Shown piece by piece: positions 43,815 to 55,651 of a stretch of DNA of 64,000 nucleotides. The DNA is from Aralia elata (lineage: Eukaryota > Streptophyta > Magnoliopsida > Apiales > Araliaceae), in assembly GCA_034770075.1 (NCBI GenBank), contig JAVJAP010000214.1:2604001-2668000 (forward strand). The letters run 5' to 3'. A program made the translations under genes and the position numbers. Within the stretch, counting starts at the first letter, position 1. Each line of letters opens with the position of its first letter. The notes beneath the pieces were generated by a model, which was not told the origin of the DNA, did no database searches, and saw nothing but the letters and a program-made list of their open reading frames with translations.

Positions 43815-46800
43815 TGTGACGCCCCCAAATTCGGGTCTCCAACTACCCGGATCTGGTCATCACGATCCATTACAATCATTCACCTCTAACAACATATGAT
43901 AACTAAAATGCGGAATATAATAAACATATGTTGTTCATTACAAAGGTGTTACTAGTCCCAAGATACAATAACCTTAAACACTTAACACAAATCCATACCC
44001 AAATAACTATCAGGGTTTAAATTACATTAAGAATAATCTACTACACTTATGGTAAATCAGCTACATGAAGCCTATCACTTCCTCTTTTCTTTCCCTTTGC
44101 TCTTTCTTGATGTTTCGGGTTTAGCTGTAATGGAGTCATGATATAGCAAGGGTGAGCAACGAGTTTGCTCAACAAGTTTTAAAGCGCAACAATAAAGGAT
44201 ATATTATGACGAAAGAAATATGGAAAGAGAATTCAACAATATAATTATCAGAAGCAAGAACAATAATTGCTTTTAGAACAATTGATAGTCAAGTAGACTT
44301 TGAACAAAAACCATTCAAATGAGTCAATAGCTAGTTGACCCTCTGGTTACTGGCTACAGGATAAGTACTTGAGGGGATCAGCCTTGCGTACGCTATATAT
44401 ATGCATAACATTTAACTCTGCTGTTTGTACCTTATATATGGTATCTGGGATACTTCCCTATAATAGAAGGGGTGTTCATTCAGTCTAAGAATCCTTACCA
44501 TCGATTGGTTCGGATAGCTTTTATAAATTTTCATATACTTGCCTGACCGAACAATGGTTCAGAATTAATCATGAACAGTTCGTAAATTTCGGAACTTTAA
44601 TAAATGTACGAATTTAAATGCACAAGTGCGAATGTCCATACATATATAGAGGTGGAGTAATTTTAAAAGTAATTAGACCACTTAAAGCATGCTTGGAGAT
44701 AAGATTCAAGCCTTAAGAATAACTTGCAACATAACAACTTTAAGTAGAGTTTAAGGAACTTGCAATCATTTAAAGTTTCAGGGTAAAGAATTTGCTCAAG
44801 GATAGGAAATTTGCCTGTTTGCTCAGCTACAAATAAATCTTAGCTTTAACTAATTGATCTTGGATAACCTATCAGTTGATAAAGTCGGTTTATCCATTAG
44901 CATTGCATAACTGTATATCGATACACTCGCTTATGCTATTTATTTAGCAGATAAACAATTCACCATTACTATTTAACACTAGCTAAACAGAAATTAATTA
45001 ATGACTCTTAGCTATTAGGATAAATGATAGCTAATTATGGTTACTTATCATTTGAGTACTCAACTATTACCTTTATTTGTCTCAAAAGATGGGCTAATAA
45101 TCCTTATTTTCCATAATAAATAAATTTATTATGGTTTAATAATAATTGATCACTTATTTAGTCATGTTAGCGTTTAATTACCATTCACCATTAAGGGTAC
45201 TTGAGTAATTATTATTCCTTGTTCCTTATTCAACATTAATAAAATACTTAATGTATTAATTCTACACACTCTTAACCATTATTAAATATTAATTAAATAA
45301 TCATTAAGTATCTTGATTATCTTTATTTATTAATGCCAAAAATAAATAATCAATTTATTAATCTCACTCATACTTAATCATTATTTCATTAATGATTAAG
45401 TAAGTGTTATCCTTATTAGCTTTATTCATACCCAATTATTATTAATATTAATTAGATAATAATTAGATATCTATTACCTTTATTTATTATGTAATGTTAA
45501 ACAATAAATACTTAGTATCTTTATTAAATAAATAATAATAAATGATTATTTTATTAATTCTATTCATACTTAATTATTATTAAATAATTAAATATTTATT
45601 GTTTATTGATAAATAACTTTATTCATACTTAATTAAATATTTAGTACCTTTATTTATTATTATTTGATAAATAATTACTTTATTAACTTCATTCATACTT
45701 AATTATTATTAAATATTAATTAAATTATAATTAAATATTTACTATCTTTATTTATTAAATCATAAATAATTAATTGATTAACTTTATTCATACTTAATTA
45801 TTATTTAATAATAATAATTAAATATTTATTATCTTTATTTATTATTTATTGATAAATAATAAATAATTATTTGATTAATTTTATTTATTAGTTATAATAA
45901 CTAGTTAATTTACAAGAGCATTATTAGCTCAAATTAATAGTTAATAGTTAAGCCAATGATAGTACACTTGATTAACAGTTAACCTCCCTTGAATTACACA
46001 ACCCATTCGAAAATTTCCATTGTTGTATAATATTACTCAGTAAATAGCTTTGTGCTGCCAAAATCACAGACACAATTATATCCAGCTCCTGCCAAATTTC
46101 ATTCCAAAAATTTTACCCAACACAATAGGCAACAATCCTAAATAGATTCATAGCAATTCTTGACTTCAAAATTCAGTAACCATCCCAAACAGAAGAACAA
46201 AGTTTAGTTTAGGCATAATACCCACACAATAGGAAAAAGAACTCCCAACTGTTTTATCACAATTTTCATTTCTAGTATTAACCATAATACCAACATAGAC
46301 TAAAGGTTGATTCCTGTAAGCACTATGTATTAACTACATGATTATCACCAAACGAAACAACAACCTGCAATTAACCCCAATGTTCATACAATACAATACC
46401 AGGTTTCCAAACAAAAACAACACAATACAATACCAAATGTTTAAATCCAAACAATATCATACAATTCCCAAAACAACGTATATTATAACCAATACCAACA
46501 CAATCGGCAACACAAACCAGGTACCGAAGGAAAAAATTTATACAAAACCCTAAAAGAAAACTATCACAGTACTCATTAATTCCCAGTGCTGTACCTTGGG
46601 TTCGATCGACTTGCTGCCTTTCTTCTTCTCCCAAAATACTCGACCAATCCGGACATCCACCTCTCGTTCACCCGCGTCTGATCTCCCTTGTTTTCTCCTC
46701 TCTGCGACTTGCTTTTTCTCTCTCTAATTTGGACTCACAGAAACTCGGTAGCTTGGCTAGGGTTTGGACTCAATTTATAGGAAATTGGTTACCCAATAAA

Positions 46801-47801
46801 TCGGGTATATCCCAATTAACCGAGCCATTGACCATCGGGTAGAGGGGGGTAGTGACTATCGGTCCATTTCAGCCCCATCACTTCTCGGCTGGGTTCGACC
46901 GGCACCTCGAGCCGCGTGATTCCATCGGTCATCTCACCGGATTTCTAGGACCCCTGATCCGTTTGATTGAGCGCTCGGTTGCTTCGGTTGACCCTTAAAT
47001 CGTCCGCTGATCTTTCTTCACGTCGTCCGCTCGCTTCGAGCTGTCGCCGGCGCCTTCCTCCCGTCTTTCATCTCTGACTGATGGGGGGCCTAGACTGGTG
47101 GGTTTGATTTGAGGGGTTAGGGTTGCTAGGCTCGGTTGGGTCTGATGTGAGGGATGCGAATTGCTAAATCCCCAATTTGATTCACTGATTTGAGCTCTCC
47201 CAAATTAATTTATCGGTTGCCCCAAACGGATCCAACCCGTTGCCAAGACTCAACCCGACTGTAATTAAAATTGGGCTCAACCCAATAGTGGGTCGGCTAA
47301 TGAATGGGAAAACAACCCATTAAGAAATGATAAGAGAATTGGGCCCAATAGGAAAATAAAAGAAAATTGAGCTCGGCTTATTTTGAAAATTTAGGTCCAA
47401 TCCAGAAATAAATAAAAAAGAAATGGACCAATCCATGTGACCCAATTAAATTAACCACCTTGTATTTCTAATATTTTAAATTAAATAATTAAACCAATTA
47501 ATTAATTATTTAAAATATTTATTCTAACCATAATTCTTTGTTCGAATTATTTAATCCAATAATGATAAAATTATTTATTTACTTCCCCAACTTTCTTGCC
47601 AATCAAATGTTAGGGTTAACTCATTAATTTATTCAAACTATTAGTGAGTCCCTTTAAGGCAAAGAAAATTATTGGACCATGTATTTATATAATTAAATAA
47701 TAATACCTACATGAATCCAATTAAATCTGTAAAGTTAAATAAAACGAACTTCATATATCAAAATAAATTGATACAATGTTTAAAATTTCCTGGACATTAC
47801 A
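43815..47801 (-). repeat. Element A 5' LTR
   Basis: 3987 bp, the promoter LTR of this minus-strand element. TATA box at 46773-46779. GGGGATCAGCC at 44373-44383 and hairpin TGAGCAA/TTGCTCA at 44153-44171, as in the 3' LTR; the TTGCAG seen at the matching place there is changed to TTACAG here. Confidence 0.95.
46773..46779 (-). promoter_or_regulatory. TATA box, element A 5' LTR
   Basis: Minus strand TATAAAT in context CCTATAAATTGAGTCC, the likely promoter driving element A. Confidence 0.7.
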
Positions 47802-48461
47802 AAGTTCGTTGAGTTAAAATGTTGATTGAGTTATGGAACTCAATTATTACTTGGTAACTGATTTACAGAATGTATGATATGTTTAACCATATGTTTATGA
47901 TGTATATAATGAGCATGTTATCTATGTGTTATGTGATGTATGCAAACTATTAGATTTTGCTGAGCTGTCGAGCTCATTCTTGCAAATAACCACTTTTGCA
48001 GGTTAAAGATACAACGTAAAGTTATGTGCTGCTTGAATGGCATGAATCAGATGTAATGCATGCAGATTAAGTGTTGTAGCTTAAATTAATGTTTTTGAAC
48101 TATGATTAAGGTTCTAGATAATGTATTTAATGATGTATTAAATGTAACAGATGTTGTGTTGTAAAATTCGTATTGACTTGTAACTTTATTTTTTTTCTAG
48201 GTATAAAAGGTTATTGAATCTAAAAGTAGTTTTATTTTATTATAACTCTATGAACCGAATCATAAAGTAAATATGATTCTAGAATATGTAAATGATTTAA
48301 GGTTATGATTCAGGGAAAGCAAAGAAAGAAAACTGAAAAGTTTAAAATTATTCCGCATTTTATTAAGTTTAACAGTAAATATTGTTGTAAAGTCAGAACG
48401 AAGATGTATTGATAACGACCGATGTTGAGAGTTGGCTTGTTCAAATTTTGGGGTCGTTGCA
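47802..48461 (+). repeat. LTR of element B', right piece
   Basis: Resumes after element A (target duplication aagtt at 47802-47806) and ends GGGGTCGTTGCA at 48461. It contains the hairpin TGAGCT/AGCTCA (47961-47976) and TTGCAG (47996-48001). Joined length of both pieces is about 2831 bp, against 2833 bp for the solo LTR at 20073. Confidence 0.85.
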
Positions 48462-48463
48462 GT

Positions 48464-48476
48464 TGGTATCCGAGCT
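48464..48476 (+). other. Primer-binding site, element B' (one mismatch)
   Basis: TGGTATCCGAGCT two bases after the LTR, against the usual TGGTATCAGAGCT. Confidence 0.85.
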
Positions 48477-49414
48477 GATAGGTTAGAAACCTTAGGTACG
48501 AGTACCTTAGGCTATAACCTTAGAGAAGAGAGGTAAAGATGATAGAGTTTAAAGAATATTAAGTTAAGTATAATTATGGTACAATTGTACTATTTAATGG
48601 TTGATGTATGGTATCTGGGCTAAACGATTCCTTCAGAGAGCGGAGGTTAATACGAACTAGCAACCGATCTAACTCGATGTGAAAGATAGTGTTGACGAGA
48701 CGGAAACTAGTTTGTTGGTTGTTTGTGGGAAACCACTCAGGTGTTGTACTGAACACTGTTAGAGACTCGATGTGTACCAAGTATAGAATTATAGATGCGT
48801 ATGATTTAGAAGTGATTCTTTTTATATAGGTAGATGCATGAGATGAGTTAAGTCCTAGAAACGTTACAAGAAGAAGATGCGAATGACGCAAAGTAAACTC
48901 GAATAAAATATTGAATAATATGAATGAAGTTAGAGATTCTTAAAGGAAGAATTGATATATAAACAAGAAGATTCAAAGAAGAATCTTGAAGAGTTATATA
49001 AGATGAGAACCAGCAGTTACCTGACTCCAGTAATAAAGATGATGTTAATAAATAGACGATATCTATAAGATGAGAATGATATAAATGATAAGGATGAACT
49101 CAAATAGAGTTTAGAGAATTCATGTGAGACAAGATTATGATAAAATATTTAGGTTCAAAGAAGAACCTAAAGAGCTAAAAGAACAGGGAACACCTGAGTT
49201 GATTAATCATAAGATAACGTGATTAAAGAGAAGAATAAAGAAGATCGTAGGATGAGACGATCATAAGATAAGAAAGAATTGTAAGAAGAGTTGATGATAG
49301 AACGAGATCACGACGTGATCTGCTAAAGTTATAAAATGTCAGAGGATCTTAAATGATTGAATAGTTGCAGCATGATGCTATAAAGAGACGGTACTATGAA
49401 ATAGTACGAGGTAA
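48477..49414 (+). other. Element B' leader, no gene seen
   Basis: Purine-rich, low complexity (AAGATGAGAA-like words recur) with a perfect hairpin GATCACG/CGTGATC at 49307-49321. I could not recognise a pre-gag frame or gag here. Confidence 0.5.
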
Positions 49415-49554
49415 TGTAATATTACAAGCCCTAATAAGATTTATATATGTAGATTATGTGTTTATTAAATGAAATTTCCTGTTCCGACTTGGTGTTATGT
49501 GATTGTATATTTTATTAAAGAATTAGGTCAAATAAAATTTTTTCTGAAGCTGCT

Positions 49555-49690
49555 TAGTCGTGCTTACACGGACAAAATGATTTGTCGTGCTTCCGACGAT
49601 TTCACCGGGAAGCGTCTCGGCAAATTATTTTTGTAAGCTGTTGTGTCGTGCTTGGAAATGACAAAGTGATTTGTCGTGCTTCGGAGTTAA
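49555..49690 (+). repeat. TTTGTCGTGCTTC-like repeats in LTR E
   Basis: GTCGTGCTT occurs four times (near 49557, 49583, 49646, 49672), twice preceded by TGATTT. A family-specific CpG-bearing iterated motif in the U3 region. Confidence 0.7.
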
Positions 49691-49760
49691 TATAATATTA
49701 TATTAACTGATAAAAATCTAAAATAAGTTAAATAGGGTTTAAAATGGTAAACTAAATCAG

Positions 49761-50450
49761 AAACCCTAATTTGAAAACCCTAATTAGTAAAAGTTATCCG
49801 AATTGGTAAATCAAAACCCTAATTACTACACAAGAATCTTAATTGATATAATTATATTCTAAGTAATGAATCATAATATTAATTATGAATCATTGAACTT
49901 ATATTAAAATCCTAATTAAAGATTTAAACCCTAATTCATGAATTGAGAAACCCTAAACCCTAATTATGAAACCCTAATCCTAATTAGGTTATCTAAACTT
50001 TAATTTATGAAATGTAAAATCTTAATTATGATATATAACCTTAATTAAGGTATTACTAAACCTAATTAAACATCCTAAACATGATTAGTAAAAATTTAAG
50101 TTTAATTAGTAAGGAAATAAATCGAAAATAAAAGTTTAAACCAATCAAAAGAGGATAAGAACACAAGATCAGATATTTGTTCAATTCTCCAACACAAGTA
50201 GGTCACTAGGATCAGACCATAGCAGCACACGTATCAAGGCTAGATATTTTGGAGGGCAAAATTGGATAAAAAGGCTAAAGAAACCCTAATTTATAAATGC
50301 TATAAATAGAACATCAAACTGACCGTTAGACCTACGAGTTTACAAAGCCTAAACACTTATATTACCAACCATAATAAGCCTCTACAATTATAAGATCAGT
50401 AGCAAAGATCAGAGATCAAACACTTGAGAAAAAGGTGCAAAAACCCTAAT
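49761..50450 (+). promoter_or_regulatory. Telobox (AAACCCTAA) cluster around the LTR E promoter
   Basis: AAACCCTAA at about 49761, 49776, 49814, 49926, 49948, 49954, 49969, 50281 and 50442. The telobox is an established plant promoter element and the sequence equals 1.3 units of the plant telomere repeat. These are scattered, not a tandem telomeric array. Confidence 0.75.
50301..50309 (+). promoter_or_regulatory. TATA box, LTR E
   Basis: TATAAATAG in context TGCTATAAATAGAAC; start of transcription would be about 30 bp downstream. Confidence 0.7.
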
Positions 50451-51299
50451 TTTATGTTAGATCTTTAAGGTTTAATTAGATGTTGTGTTTTAGTGTTTGG
50501 GAATGCTTAATAATATGTTATTAAGTGATCTGGGCGGTTAAATCATGTTTCCATGACATCTAGATATCAAAATTAGGCAAAATAGCTAACTATTCTTGGT
50601 AGTCAAGAACAGTCTGACAAGGCTTTTTGTCAGAGATTTTGATTGGCTTAAAATATTTGTTTGATGTGTTTTAAAGCATGAATTGGTAGTATGTCATGTT
50701 AACTACAATATCCAATTGGTAGAATGTCTAAATTATCTCTAGGATGAAAGTTATTAATGGTCAAAACCCATTGACCGACCATGAACGTTCTGTTTTTGGG
50801 TAACCCAGAAAAGCGAAGAACAGCTTTGACAATGTCTGACAAGCTTTTGACCAGCCTAGATCTTGACCACATGAGATAATTTATGAGATTTTAAGGCTTG
50901 TATCTGTTTTTTGCCATGTAATCTACAAGTATAAATCATCAAATCACATAAAAGCTAACATGGAACGAAAGTTATTACCAGTCAAAACGCGTTGACCGAC
51001 CATGACCATTGAGTTTCCGGGTAACCCAGAAACTCAAGAACAATCTGATCTGGCTAGTTTGACTTGATCAAATCTTGCTCATATGTTATAATTGGTGTTA
51101 GTTTGATACATGTCGTTATACTCTGTCATGTTGGCTACAACAAGAAACAAAGATCAAACACAAACACTAAAACATCAAAGAGAAATTTGTGATTAAAAGT
51201 CACTGCCCGACATTGACCAACTGTTAGCGACAGTCTTCATCCTCATTCCCAGAAACTAAGTTTATATGCAGTCCGTCGCTAAAGCCCTTTTGCGACGGT

Positions 51300-52000
51300 T
51301 TTAAATAAAAATTAATAAAAATAATTAAATAAATTATAAATAAATATTAAAAATTCATTTTTAATTATATTTAATCAATTTTTTATATTTCTGATAAATT
51401 TTTTTTATAAATATTTATTTTAATTAAATATTAAATTATTTAATAAATATATTAAATAATAATTTAAAAATGATATTAATGTATTTAAATTAGTTTAAAT
51501 GATAATTAAATCATTTAAAAATATTACTAACTTTCCAAAAATATTATAAATAATAAATAAATTATTTTAAATAATATACTAAGGTATTTGAAAATATCAT
51601 AAATGATAATTAAATCATTTAAATATTAAACTAAGTTTTAAAAATTATTATAAATACTAATTACATCATTTAAATGATAAAATAAATTCTAAAAAATATT
51701 ATTAATGATAAAATAAATCATTTAAATAATATTCTATCTTTCTAATAATATTATAAATGATAAATAAATCATTTAAATAATATTTTAAGTATCTAAAATA
51801 ATTCTAAGTGATAAATAAATCATTTAAATAACATATTGATGTTTTAAAAATATTTTAAATGATAATTAAATCATTTAAAACTATTCCTAAGCTTGTAAAA
51901 TTATTTAAAAATATTACCAAGCTTGTAAAAATTATTTAAAAATAATATTAAGCTTATAAAAATATTATAAATGATAATTATATTATCTAAGCTAATGTTT
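51300..52000 (+). repeat. AT-rich degenerate tandem repeat in LTR E
   Basis: Roughly 55-70 bp units with AAATGATAA(A/T)TAAATCATTTAAA, itself a hairpin (AAATGAT/ATCATTT), repeated about ten times with strong divergence. Non-coding. Confidence 0.7.
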
Positions 52001-52087
52001 AAGCTTCCAAATGAAGTTTTATTGATAAACCTATGTGTTTAGCTATTTAATAATGCGACCGAGATACCGAATCGACGTCGATTCAAA

Positions 52088-52244
52088 GAAGGTGAACTGA
52101 AACACCTTGATATAAGGTGATAAATGTTGATTACTTATCGACACAAATTGTAGGAAGGTGAACTGAAACACCTTGATGGAAGGTGAACTGAAACACCTTG
52201 ATATAAGGTGATAAATGTTGATTACTTATCGACACAAATTGTAG
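52088..52244 (+). repeat. Direct duplication with AAGGTG/CACCTT hairpin, LTR E
   Basis: A 66-bp unit (52088-52153) is repeated exactly at 52179-52244, with the first 24 bp of the unit repeated once more between them (52154-52178). Each copy starts with AAGGTGAACTGAAACACCTT, a perfect 6-bp stem with an 8-base loop. Confidence 0.9.
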
Positions 52245-53107
52245 GATGATAAACACACTCCTAGGGTATTGGTTAGGCTGATCCCCTACCAGATATCCAA
52301 AATCAAGCTTTTCTAAGTCATTGAAGATTGATAAAACTGATTGAAACACATGGTTCACGTACAGAACCCTCAGTTATACATTGTTGACATCTTTCAAATC
52401 AAACACATTGTGTTTACGTTTTCAAATGAACTTGCTGAGCATTTATAGCTCATTCTTGCATATATCTTCTTTTGCAGTGTTAAATGATAATCCCGACACT
52501 TCTGGGACAGGCAAAGGAAAAGGCCTTGTTAATTAGTTTTAACTTCTGTTTTGAATAAATTCAAGTCTTTTAAAGGCTTTGTTGTAATAACTTAGTACTA
52601 CGAATGATGTAACCAAACTTAATGATATGAAATATATTATCATCTTTTATTATATTAAATGCGTTATACTCTGATCTTTATATTGTTTAGCATAGTTGTA
52701 CTAAGTAAATACAGTATCTTTATGAACTATACATCTGAATGAGGGTATTTGAATGATATTGAGAGTCCTATAAGCTCTGAGGTTACACTTAATGAGCGTC
52801 GGTAAGGTGCCACCTTTACCGGAATGCGCCCCTCAGTTCTATGGACAATCTTATCGTTAATACTGTGAATGTCAAATAGATAGTGAATGTCGATATGAAA
52901 GAGATATTCATAAGGTATGAATCTATACATCCAAGTGAGGGTATCCAAACACAGTAAATGTTCTGGCAAGAATTAGTATCTGTTATGGGATACTGTGAAC
53001 CTTGGATAGATAGAAGTCATATATTATCGAATATTTATAGCTAAACAGTTTCACGTGAGCACCAAATCTGCTACATGGAGTGTAGAGAATTTGGGGGCGT
53101 CACAAGT

Positions 53108-53120
53108 TGGTATCAGAGCT
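53108..53120 (+). other. Primer-binding site (initiator tRNA-Met), element E
   Basis: TGGTATCAGAGCT three bases after the LTR. Confidence 0.93.
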
Positions 53121-53274
53121 GTATATTATAGCTCTAAGGTAGTTAAGAAATACCTTAGGATATAGTTTTTGAGTACGTAAAATTCTTAATTATACATAAA
53201 ATAATCTTAAAAGCTTTATATTATGTGTAAATTTGTTTCTCTATAATACTAAACAGCTAAAATTCTTTTGTAGG

Positions 53275-53879
53275 ATGTCAAAGATAAATTGGAATGACCT
53301 CCCAGTTATAGATCAACCCATGGTAGGGTGGCTGTCAGAGAGTGATTCAGAAGAAGATCCAGAAGAGATATATCCCGCACTAGGGACACCAGAGGAGGAG
53401 GAGGAGTAACCTGAGGAGGAAGAACTCCTGCATGACCAGGAGATACTAGATGCTGAGGAGGCGGAACACCCCATAGATGGAAAGCTAGTAGATCCTGATC
53501 TTGATGAGGAGATTGGAGCGAGTCAGATGATGAGTGTCGATAGACACGAGGAGATAGTTACGAGGTTACTACAACAGTCAACCGAAGATCTAGAGGCTGC
53601 CAACTATCGGGCACACATAGCTAAAGGTTTGTTGGAGAGTGAAAGGGGTACTACTCGCCATTTAGGACACTTCTCCAGAGTGCTCAGAAAGAAAGGCAAG
53701 AGGCACAGATACATTTATACCGAGCTGACAAGGGATGTCGTGATACTTTTGGCAACTTAGAGCATCGGGTGCTTAAGTACCCAGTAGAGGAGAACAGGGT
53801 GGATTATATGATAGACCGATCAGTGGTCTGTCATATGATCTAGGATACCTATAAGGAGGCACATGATCGTTTAGTCTAG
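53275..53879 (+). pseudogene. Element E pre-gag reading frame (ORF0)
   Basis: ATG at 53275 (MSKINWNDLPVIDQPMVGW). Very acidic N-terminal part (SESDSEEDPEE, then runs of Glu) interrupted by a TAA at 53407. The same frame continues through a helical part (EEIVTRLLQQSTEDLEAANYRA) to about 53700, where a frame change leads into NLEHRVLKYPVEENRVDYM with one more stop before TAG at 53877-53879. About 200 codons. 154 bp after the PBS and 218 bp before gag. Shares DSEEDPE and position with the element A frame. No known family recognised. Confidence 0.7.
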
Positions 53880-54097
53880 TTTAGTACTTAAGTTTATTTT
53901 CCGTAGTTTGTATTATAAAAATTTAGGATTGTAAAATAGGGAATCTTCTGTACTAACTAGTGGTAGTATAAACCATTAGTCGAATATGTAAACATTCTGC
54001 ATGTGATATACAAGTTGTGTTTATACAAATCAAATTGTTAATTCTATGTGTATTATATACTTGTATTTATACTTGTTTTTTCTTTATTTTTAGAATC

Positions 54098-55651
54098 ATG
54101 GCATCAGGACGAAGAAACCAGACCAAAAATGAGACTAATGAACCAAACCCCACACAACAACTAGTAGACATACTATTAGGAGCCTTACAGGGTCATCCAC
54201 AACACCAGCCCAACACAAATAATCCACATAGGTCAGCATTTAAAGACTTTAAAACAGTCGGACCACCTGAGTTCAAGAGAACTGTGGATCCAGTTGAAGC
54301 CCAAACTTGGGTAACTGAAATGGAAAAGTTCTTTACTGTAAGAAACGTAAGTGAGGAACAAAAGACAATCTTTGCTACCTTTTTCCTAAAAGGTGAGGCA
54401 AACTTCTGGTGGGAAACAACAAAAACTAGGGCCGGTGAAGGGGTAATTCCCCGGGTAAGATTCAAAGAACTATTCTTTGAAAATTATTATCCACAAACCA
54501 TGCAAGACCGAATGGAGGTTAAATTCCTAGAACTAAAATAAGGGGAAATGACTGTATCTCAGTATACAGCCAAGTTTAACAAATTGTCTCGTTTTGCCCG
54601 ACATCAAGTAAACTCCGAGACAAGAAAAACTAGGAGGTTTGAGGAAGGGTTGAAACCTCAGATAAGGAGTAGAATATCAATATTTCCATTGAAGACGTTT
54701 TCAGAAATTGTTGAGAATGAAAATCTTCTCAAATTCCATAAGGATAAGAGTAGTCAGAATGAAGGGAGAAAATTCAAGGGAGAAGTTAGTACAGGGGGTA
54801 ATAATAACAACAAGAGGAAGTGGGATATCACTTTTTCTACTAACTTTGGAAGGAAGGGGAATAATTACAATAACAACATCAACACCACCAACAGAAACAA
54901 TAATAACAAGGTGGAACGTTGTGTCACATGTGGAAAGAACAATCTAGGAGTATGTCGCAAGAAGGTGATTACCTGTTACAACTGTGGTCAGGAGGGACAT
55001 TATTCCAATGATTGTCCCAAGAAGAATAATAATAATACCAATCAGGGCAATCAGAATTATAAGTGTTATAATTGTGGCGCAACGGGTCACGTATATAGAA
55101 ATTGTCCAAGGAATAGGAACTAAACCGGGGGAGGAAATCAAACCACAAACAACACCCTCAAACCAACAGTAGCAGGAGCTGGAGGGCAGAGTCATCCAAC
55201 CGCCAGAACATTTAATATGACGATGAGGGATGATGTTGCTTCACAGGATGTGGTGACGGGTATCATCCCTATCGACACTTTAAATGCATATGTGTTATTC
55301 GACTCTGGTGTTACTTGTTCATTCGTGTCTCATAGCTTTGCTAAAAACTTGAAAATGCCATGCGAAGACTTAGACATACCTTTCAATGTGGAAATTGTAA
55401 ATCGAGAGATAATTCCCGCTAAAACTGTATATAAAGATTGTAACGTAGAGATTAAGGGACACAAGTTTCTTGTGGACCTCTTTCCTATACAGCTAGGGGA
55501 AATTGATATAATCTTAGGCATGGATTGGTTGGTTAATCATAATGCAATGATTGACTGCCATCGAAAGCGTGTAAACCTATTGACTACGTCAAAGTCAAAG
55601 GTAGTGTTCAACGGTGGTTGTTCACCTAAATGATCTCGATGTCTGACAGTA
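54098..55651 (+). pseudogene. gag: Element E gag and protease
   Basis: ATG at 54098 (MASGRRNQTKNETNEPNPTQ); an upstream in-frame ATG at 54017 precedes only a hydrophobic chance stretch. Gag domain GPPEFKRTVDPVEAQTWVTEMEKFF and FKELFFENYYPQTM. Stops at 54539 (fits CAA to TAA in LKQGEMTV) and 55121, both with the frame continuing. Asn-rich linker; zinc knuckles CVTCGKNNLGVC, CYNCGQEGHYSNDC, CYNCGATGHVYRNC. Protease VLFDSGVTCSFVS with Val where Ala is usual, GMDWL near 55520, then a stop at 55631. All in one frame, so one continuous ancestral polyprotein. Confidence 0.92.

Larger units (their letters stand above)
33767..47801 (-). mobile_element. Element A: complete Tekay/Del-like Ty3 element
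   Basis: 14,035 bp with two long LTRs (3993 and 3987 bp), PBS, extra pre-gag frame, gag-protease, pol and polypurine tract, all on the minus strand. Flanks are acgtt and aagtt (5-bp duplication with one mismatch). In the first ~350 bases of the two LTRs I count 11 differences, 9 of them transitions, so the copy is moderately young and the youngest-looking large insertion here. Pol order RT-RNase H-integrase plus a C-terminal chromodomain-like end and very long LTRs point to the Tekay/Del chromovirus clade (inference). Confidence 0.95.
31591..49414 (+). mobile_element. Element B': Ty3/gypsy element, 5' part, with element A nested in its LTR
   Basis: 5' LTR in two pieces (31591-33766 and 47802-48461), a PBS and about 940 bp of leader. 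It is then interrupted by the LTR of element E at 49415. Coding region and 3' LTR are not in the window. The 5 bp before it are gactc (31586-31590); the partner is not available. Confidence 0.8.
49415..53104 (+). repeat. Element E 5' LTR
   Basis: About 3690 bp. The right end GGGGGCGTCACA at 53104 is certain (PBS follows). The left end TGTAATATTACAAG at 49415 is chosen by similarity to other Ty3 LTR starts and is less sure. It contains TTTGTCGTGCTTC-like repeats (49555-49690), a telobox cluster around the TATA box, an AT-rich quasi-repeat (51300-52000), a direct duplication (52088-52244), GGCTGATCCCC (52276-52286), hairpin TGAGC/GCTCA (52436-52452) and TTGCAG (52472-52477). No gene. Confidence 0.8.

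Noticed and set aside
49926..49976. Possible interstitial telomere array
   Set aside because: Only two units are directly adjacent; the rest are scattered AAACCCTAA boxes, so it is a telobox cluster and not a telomere remnant.
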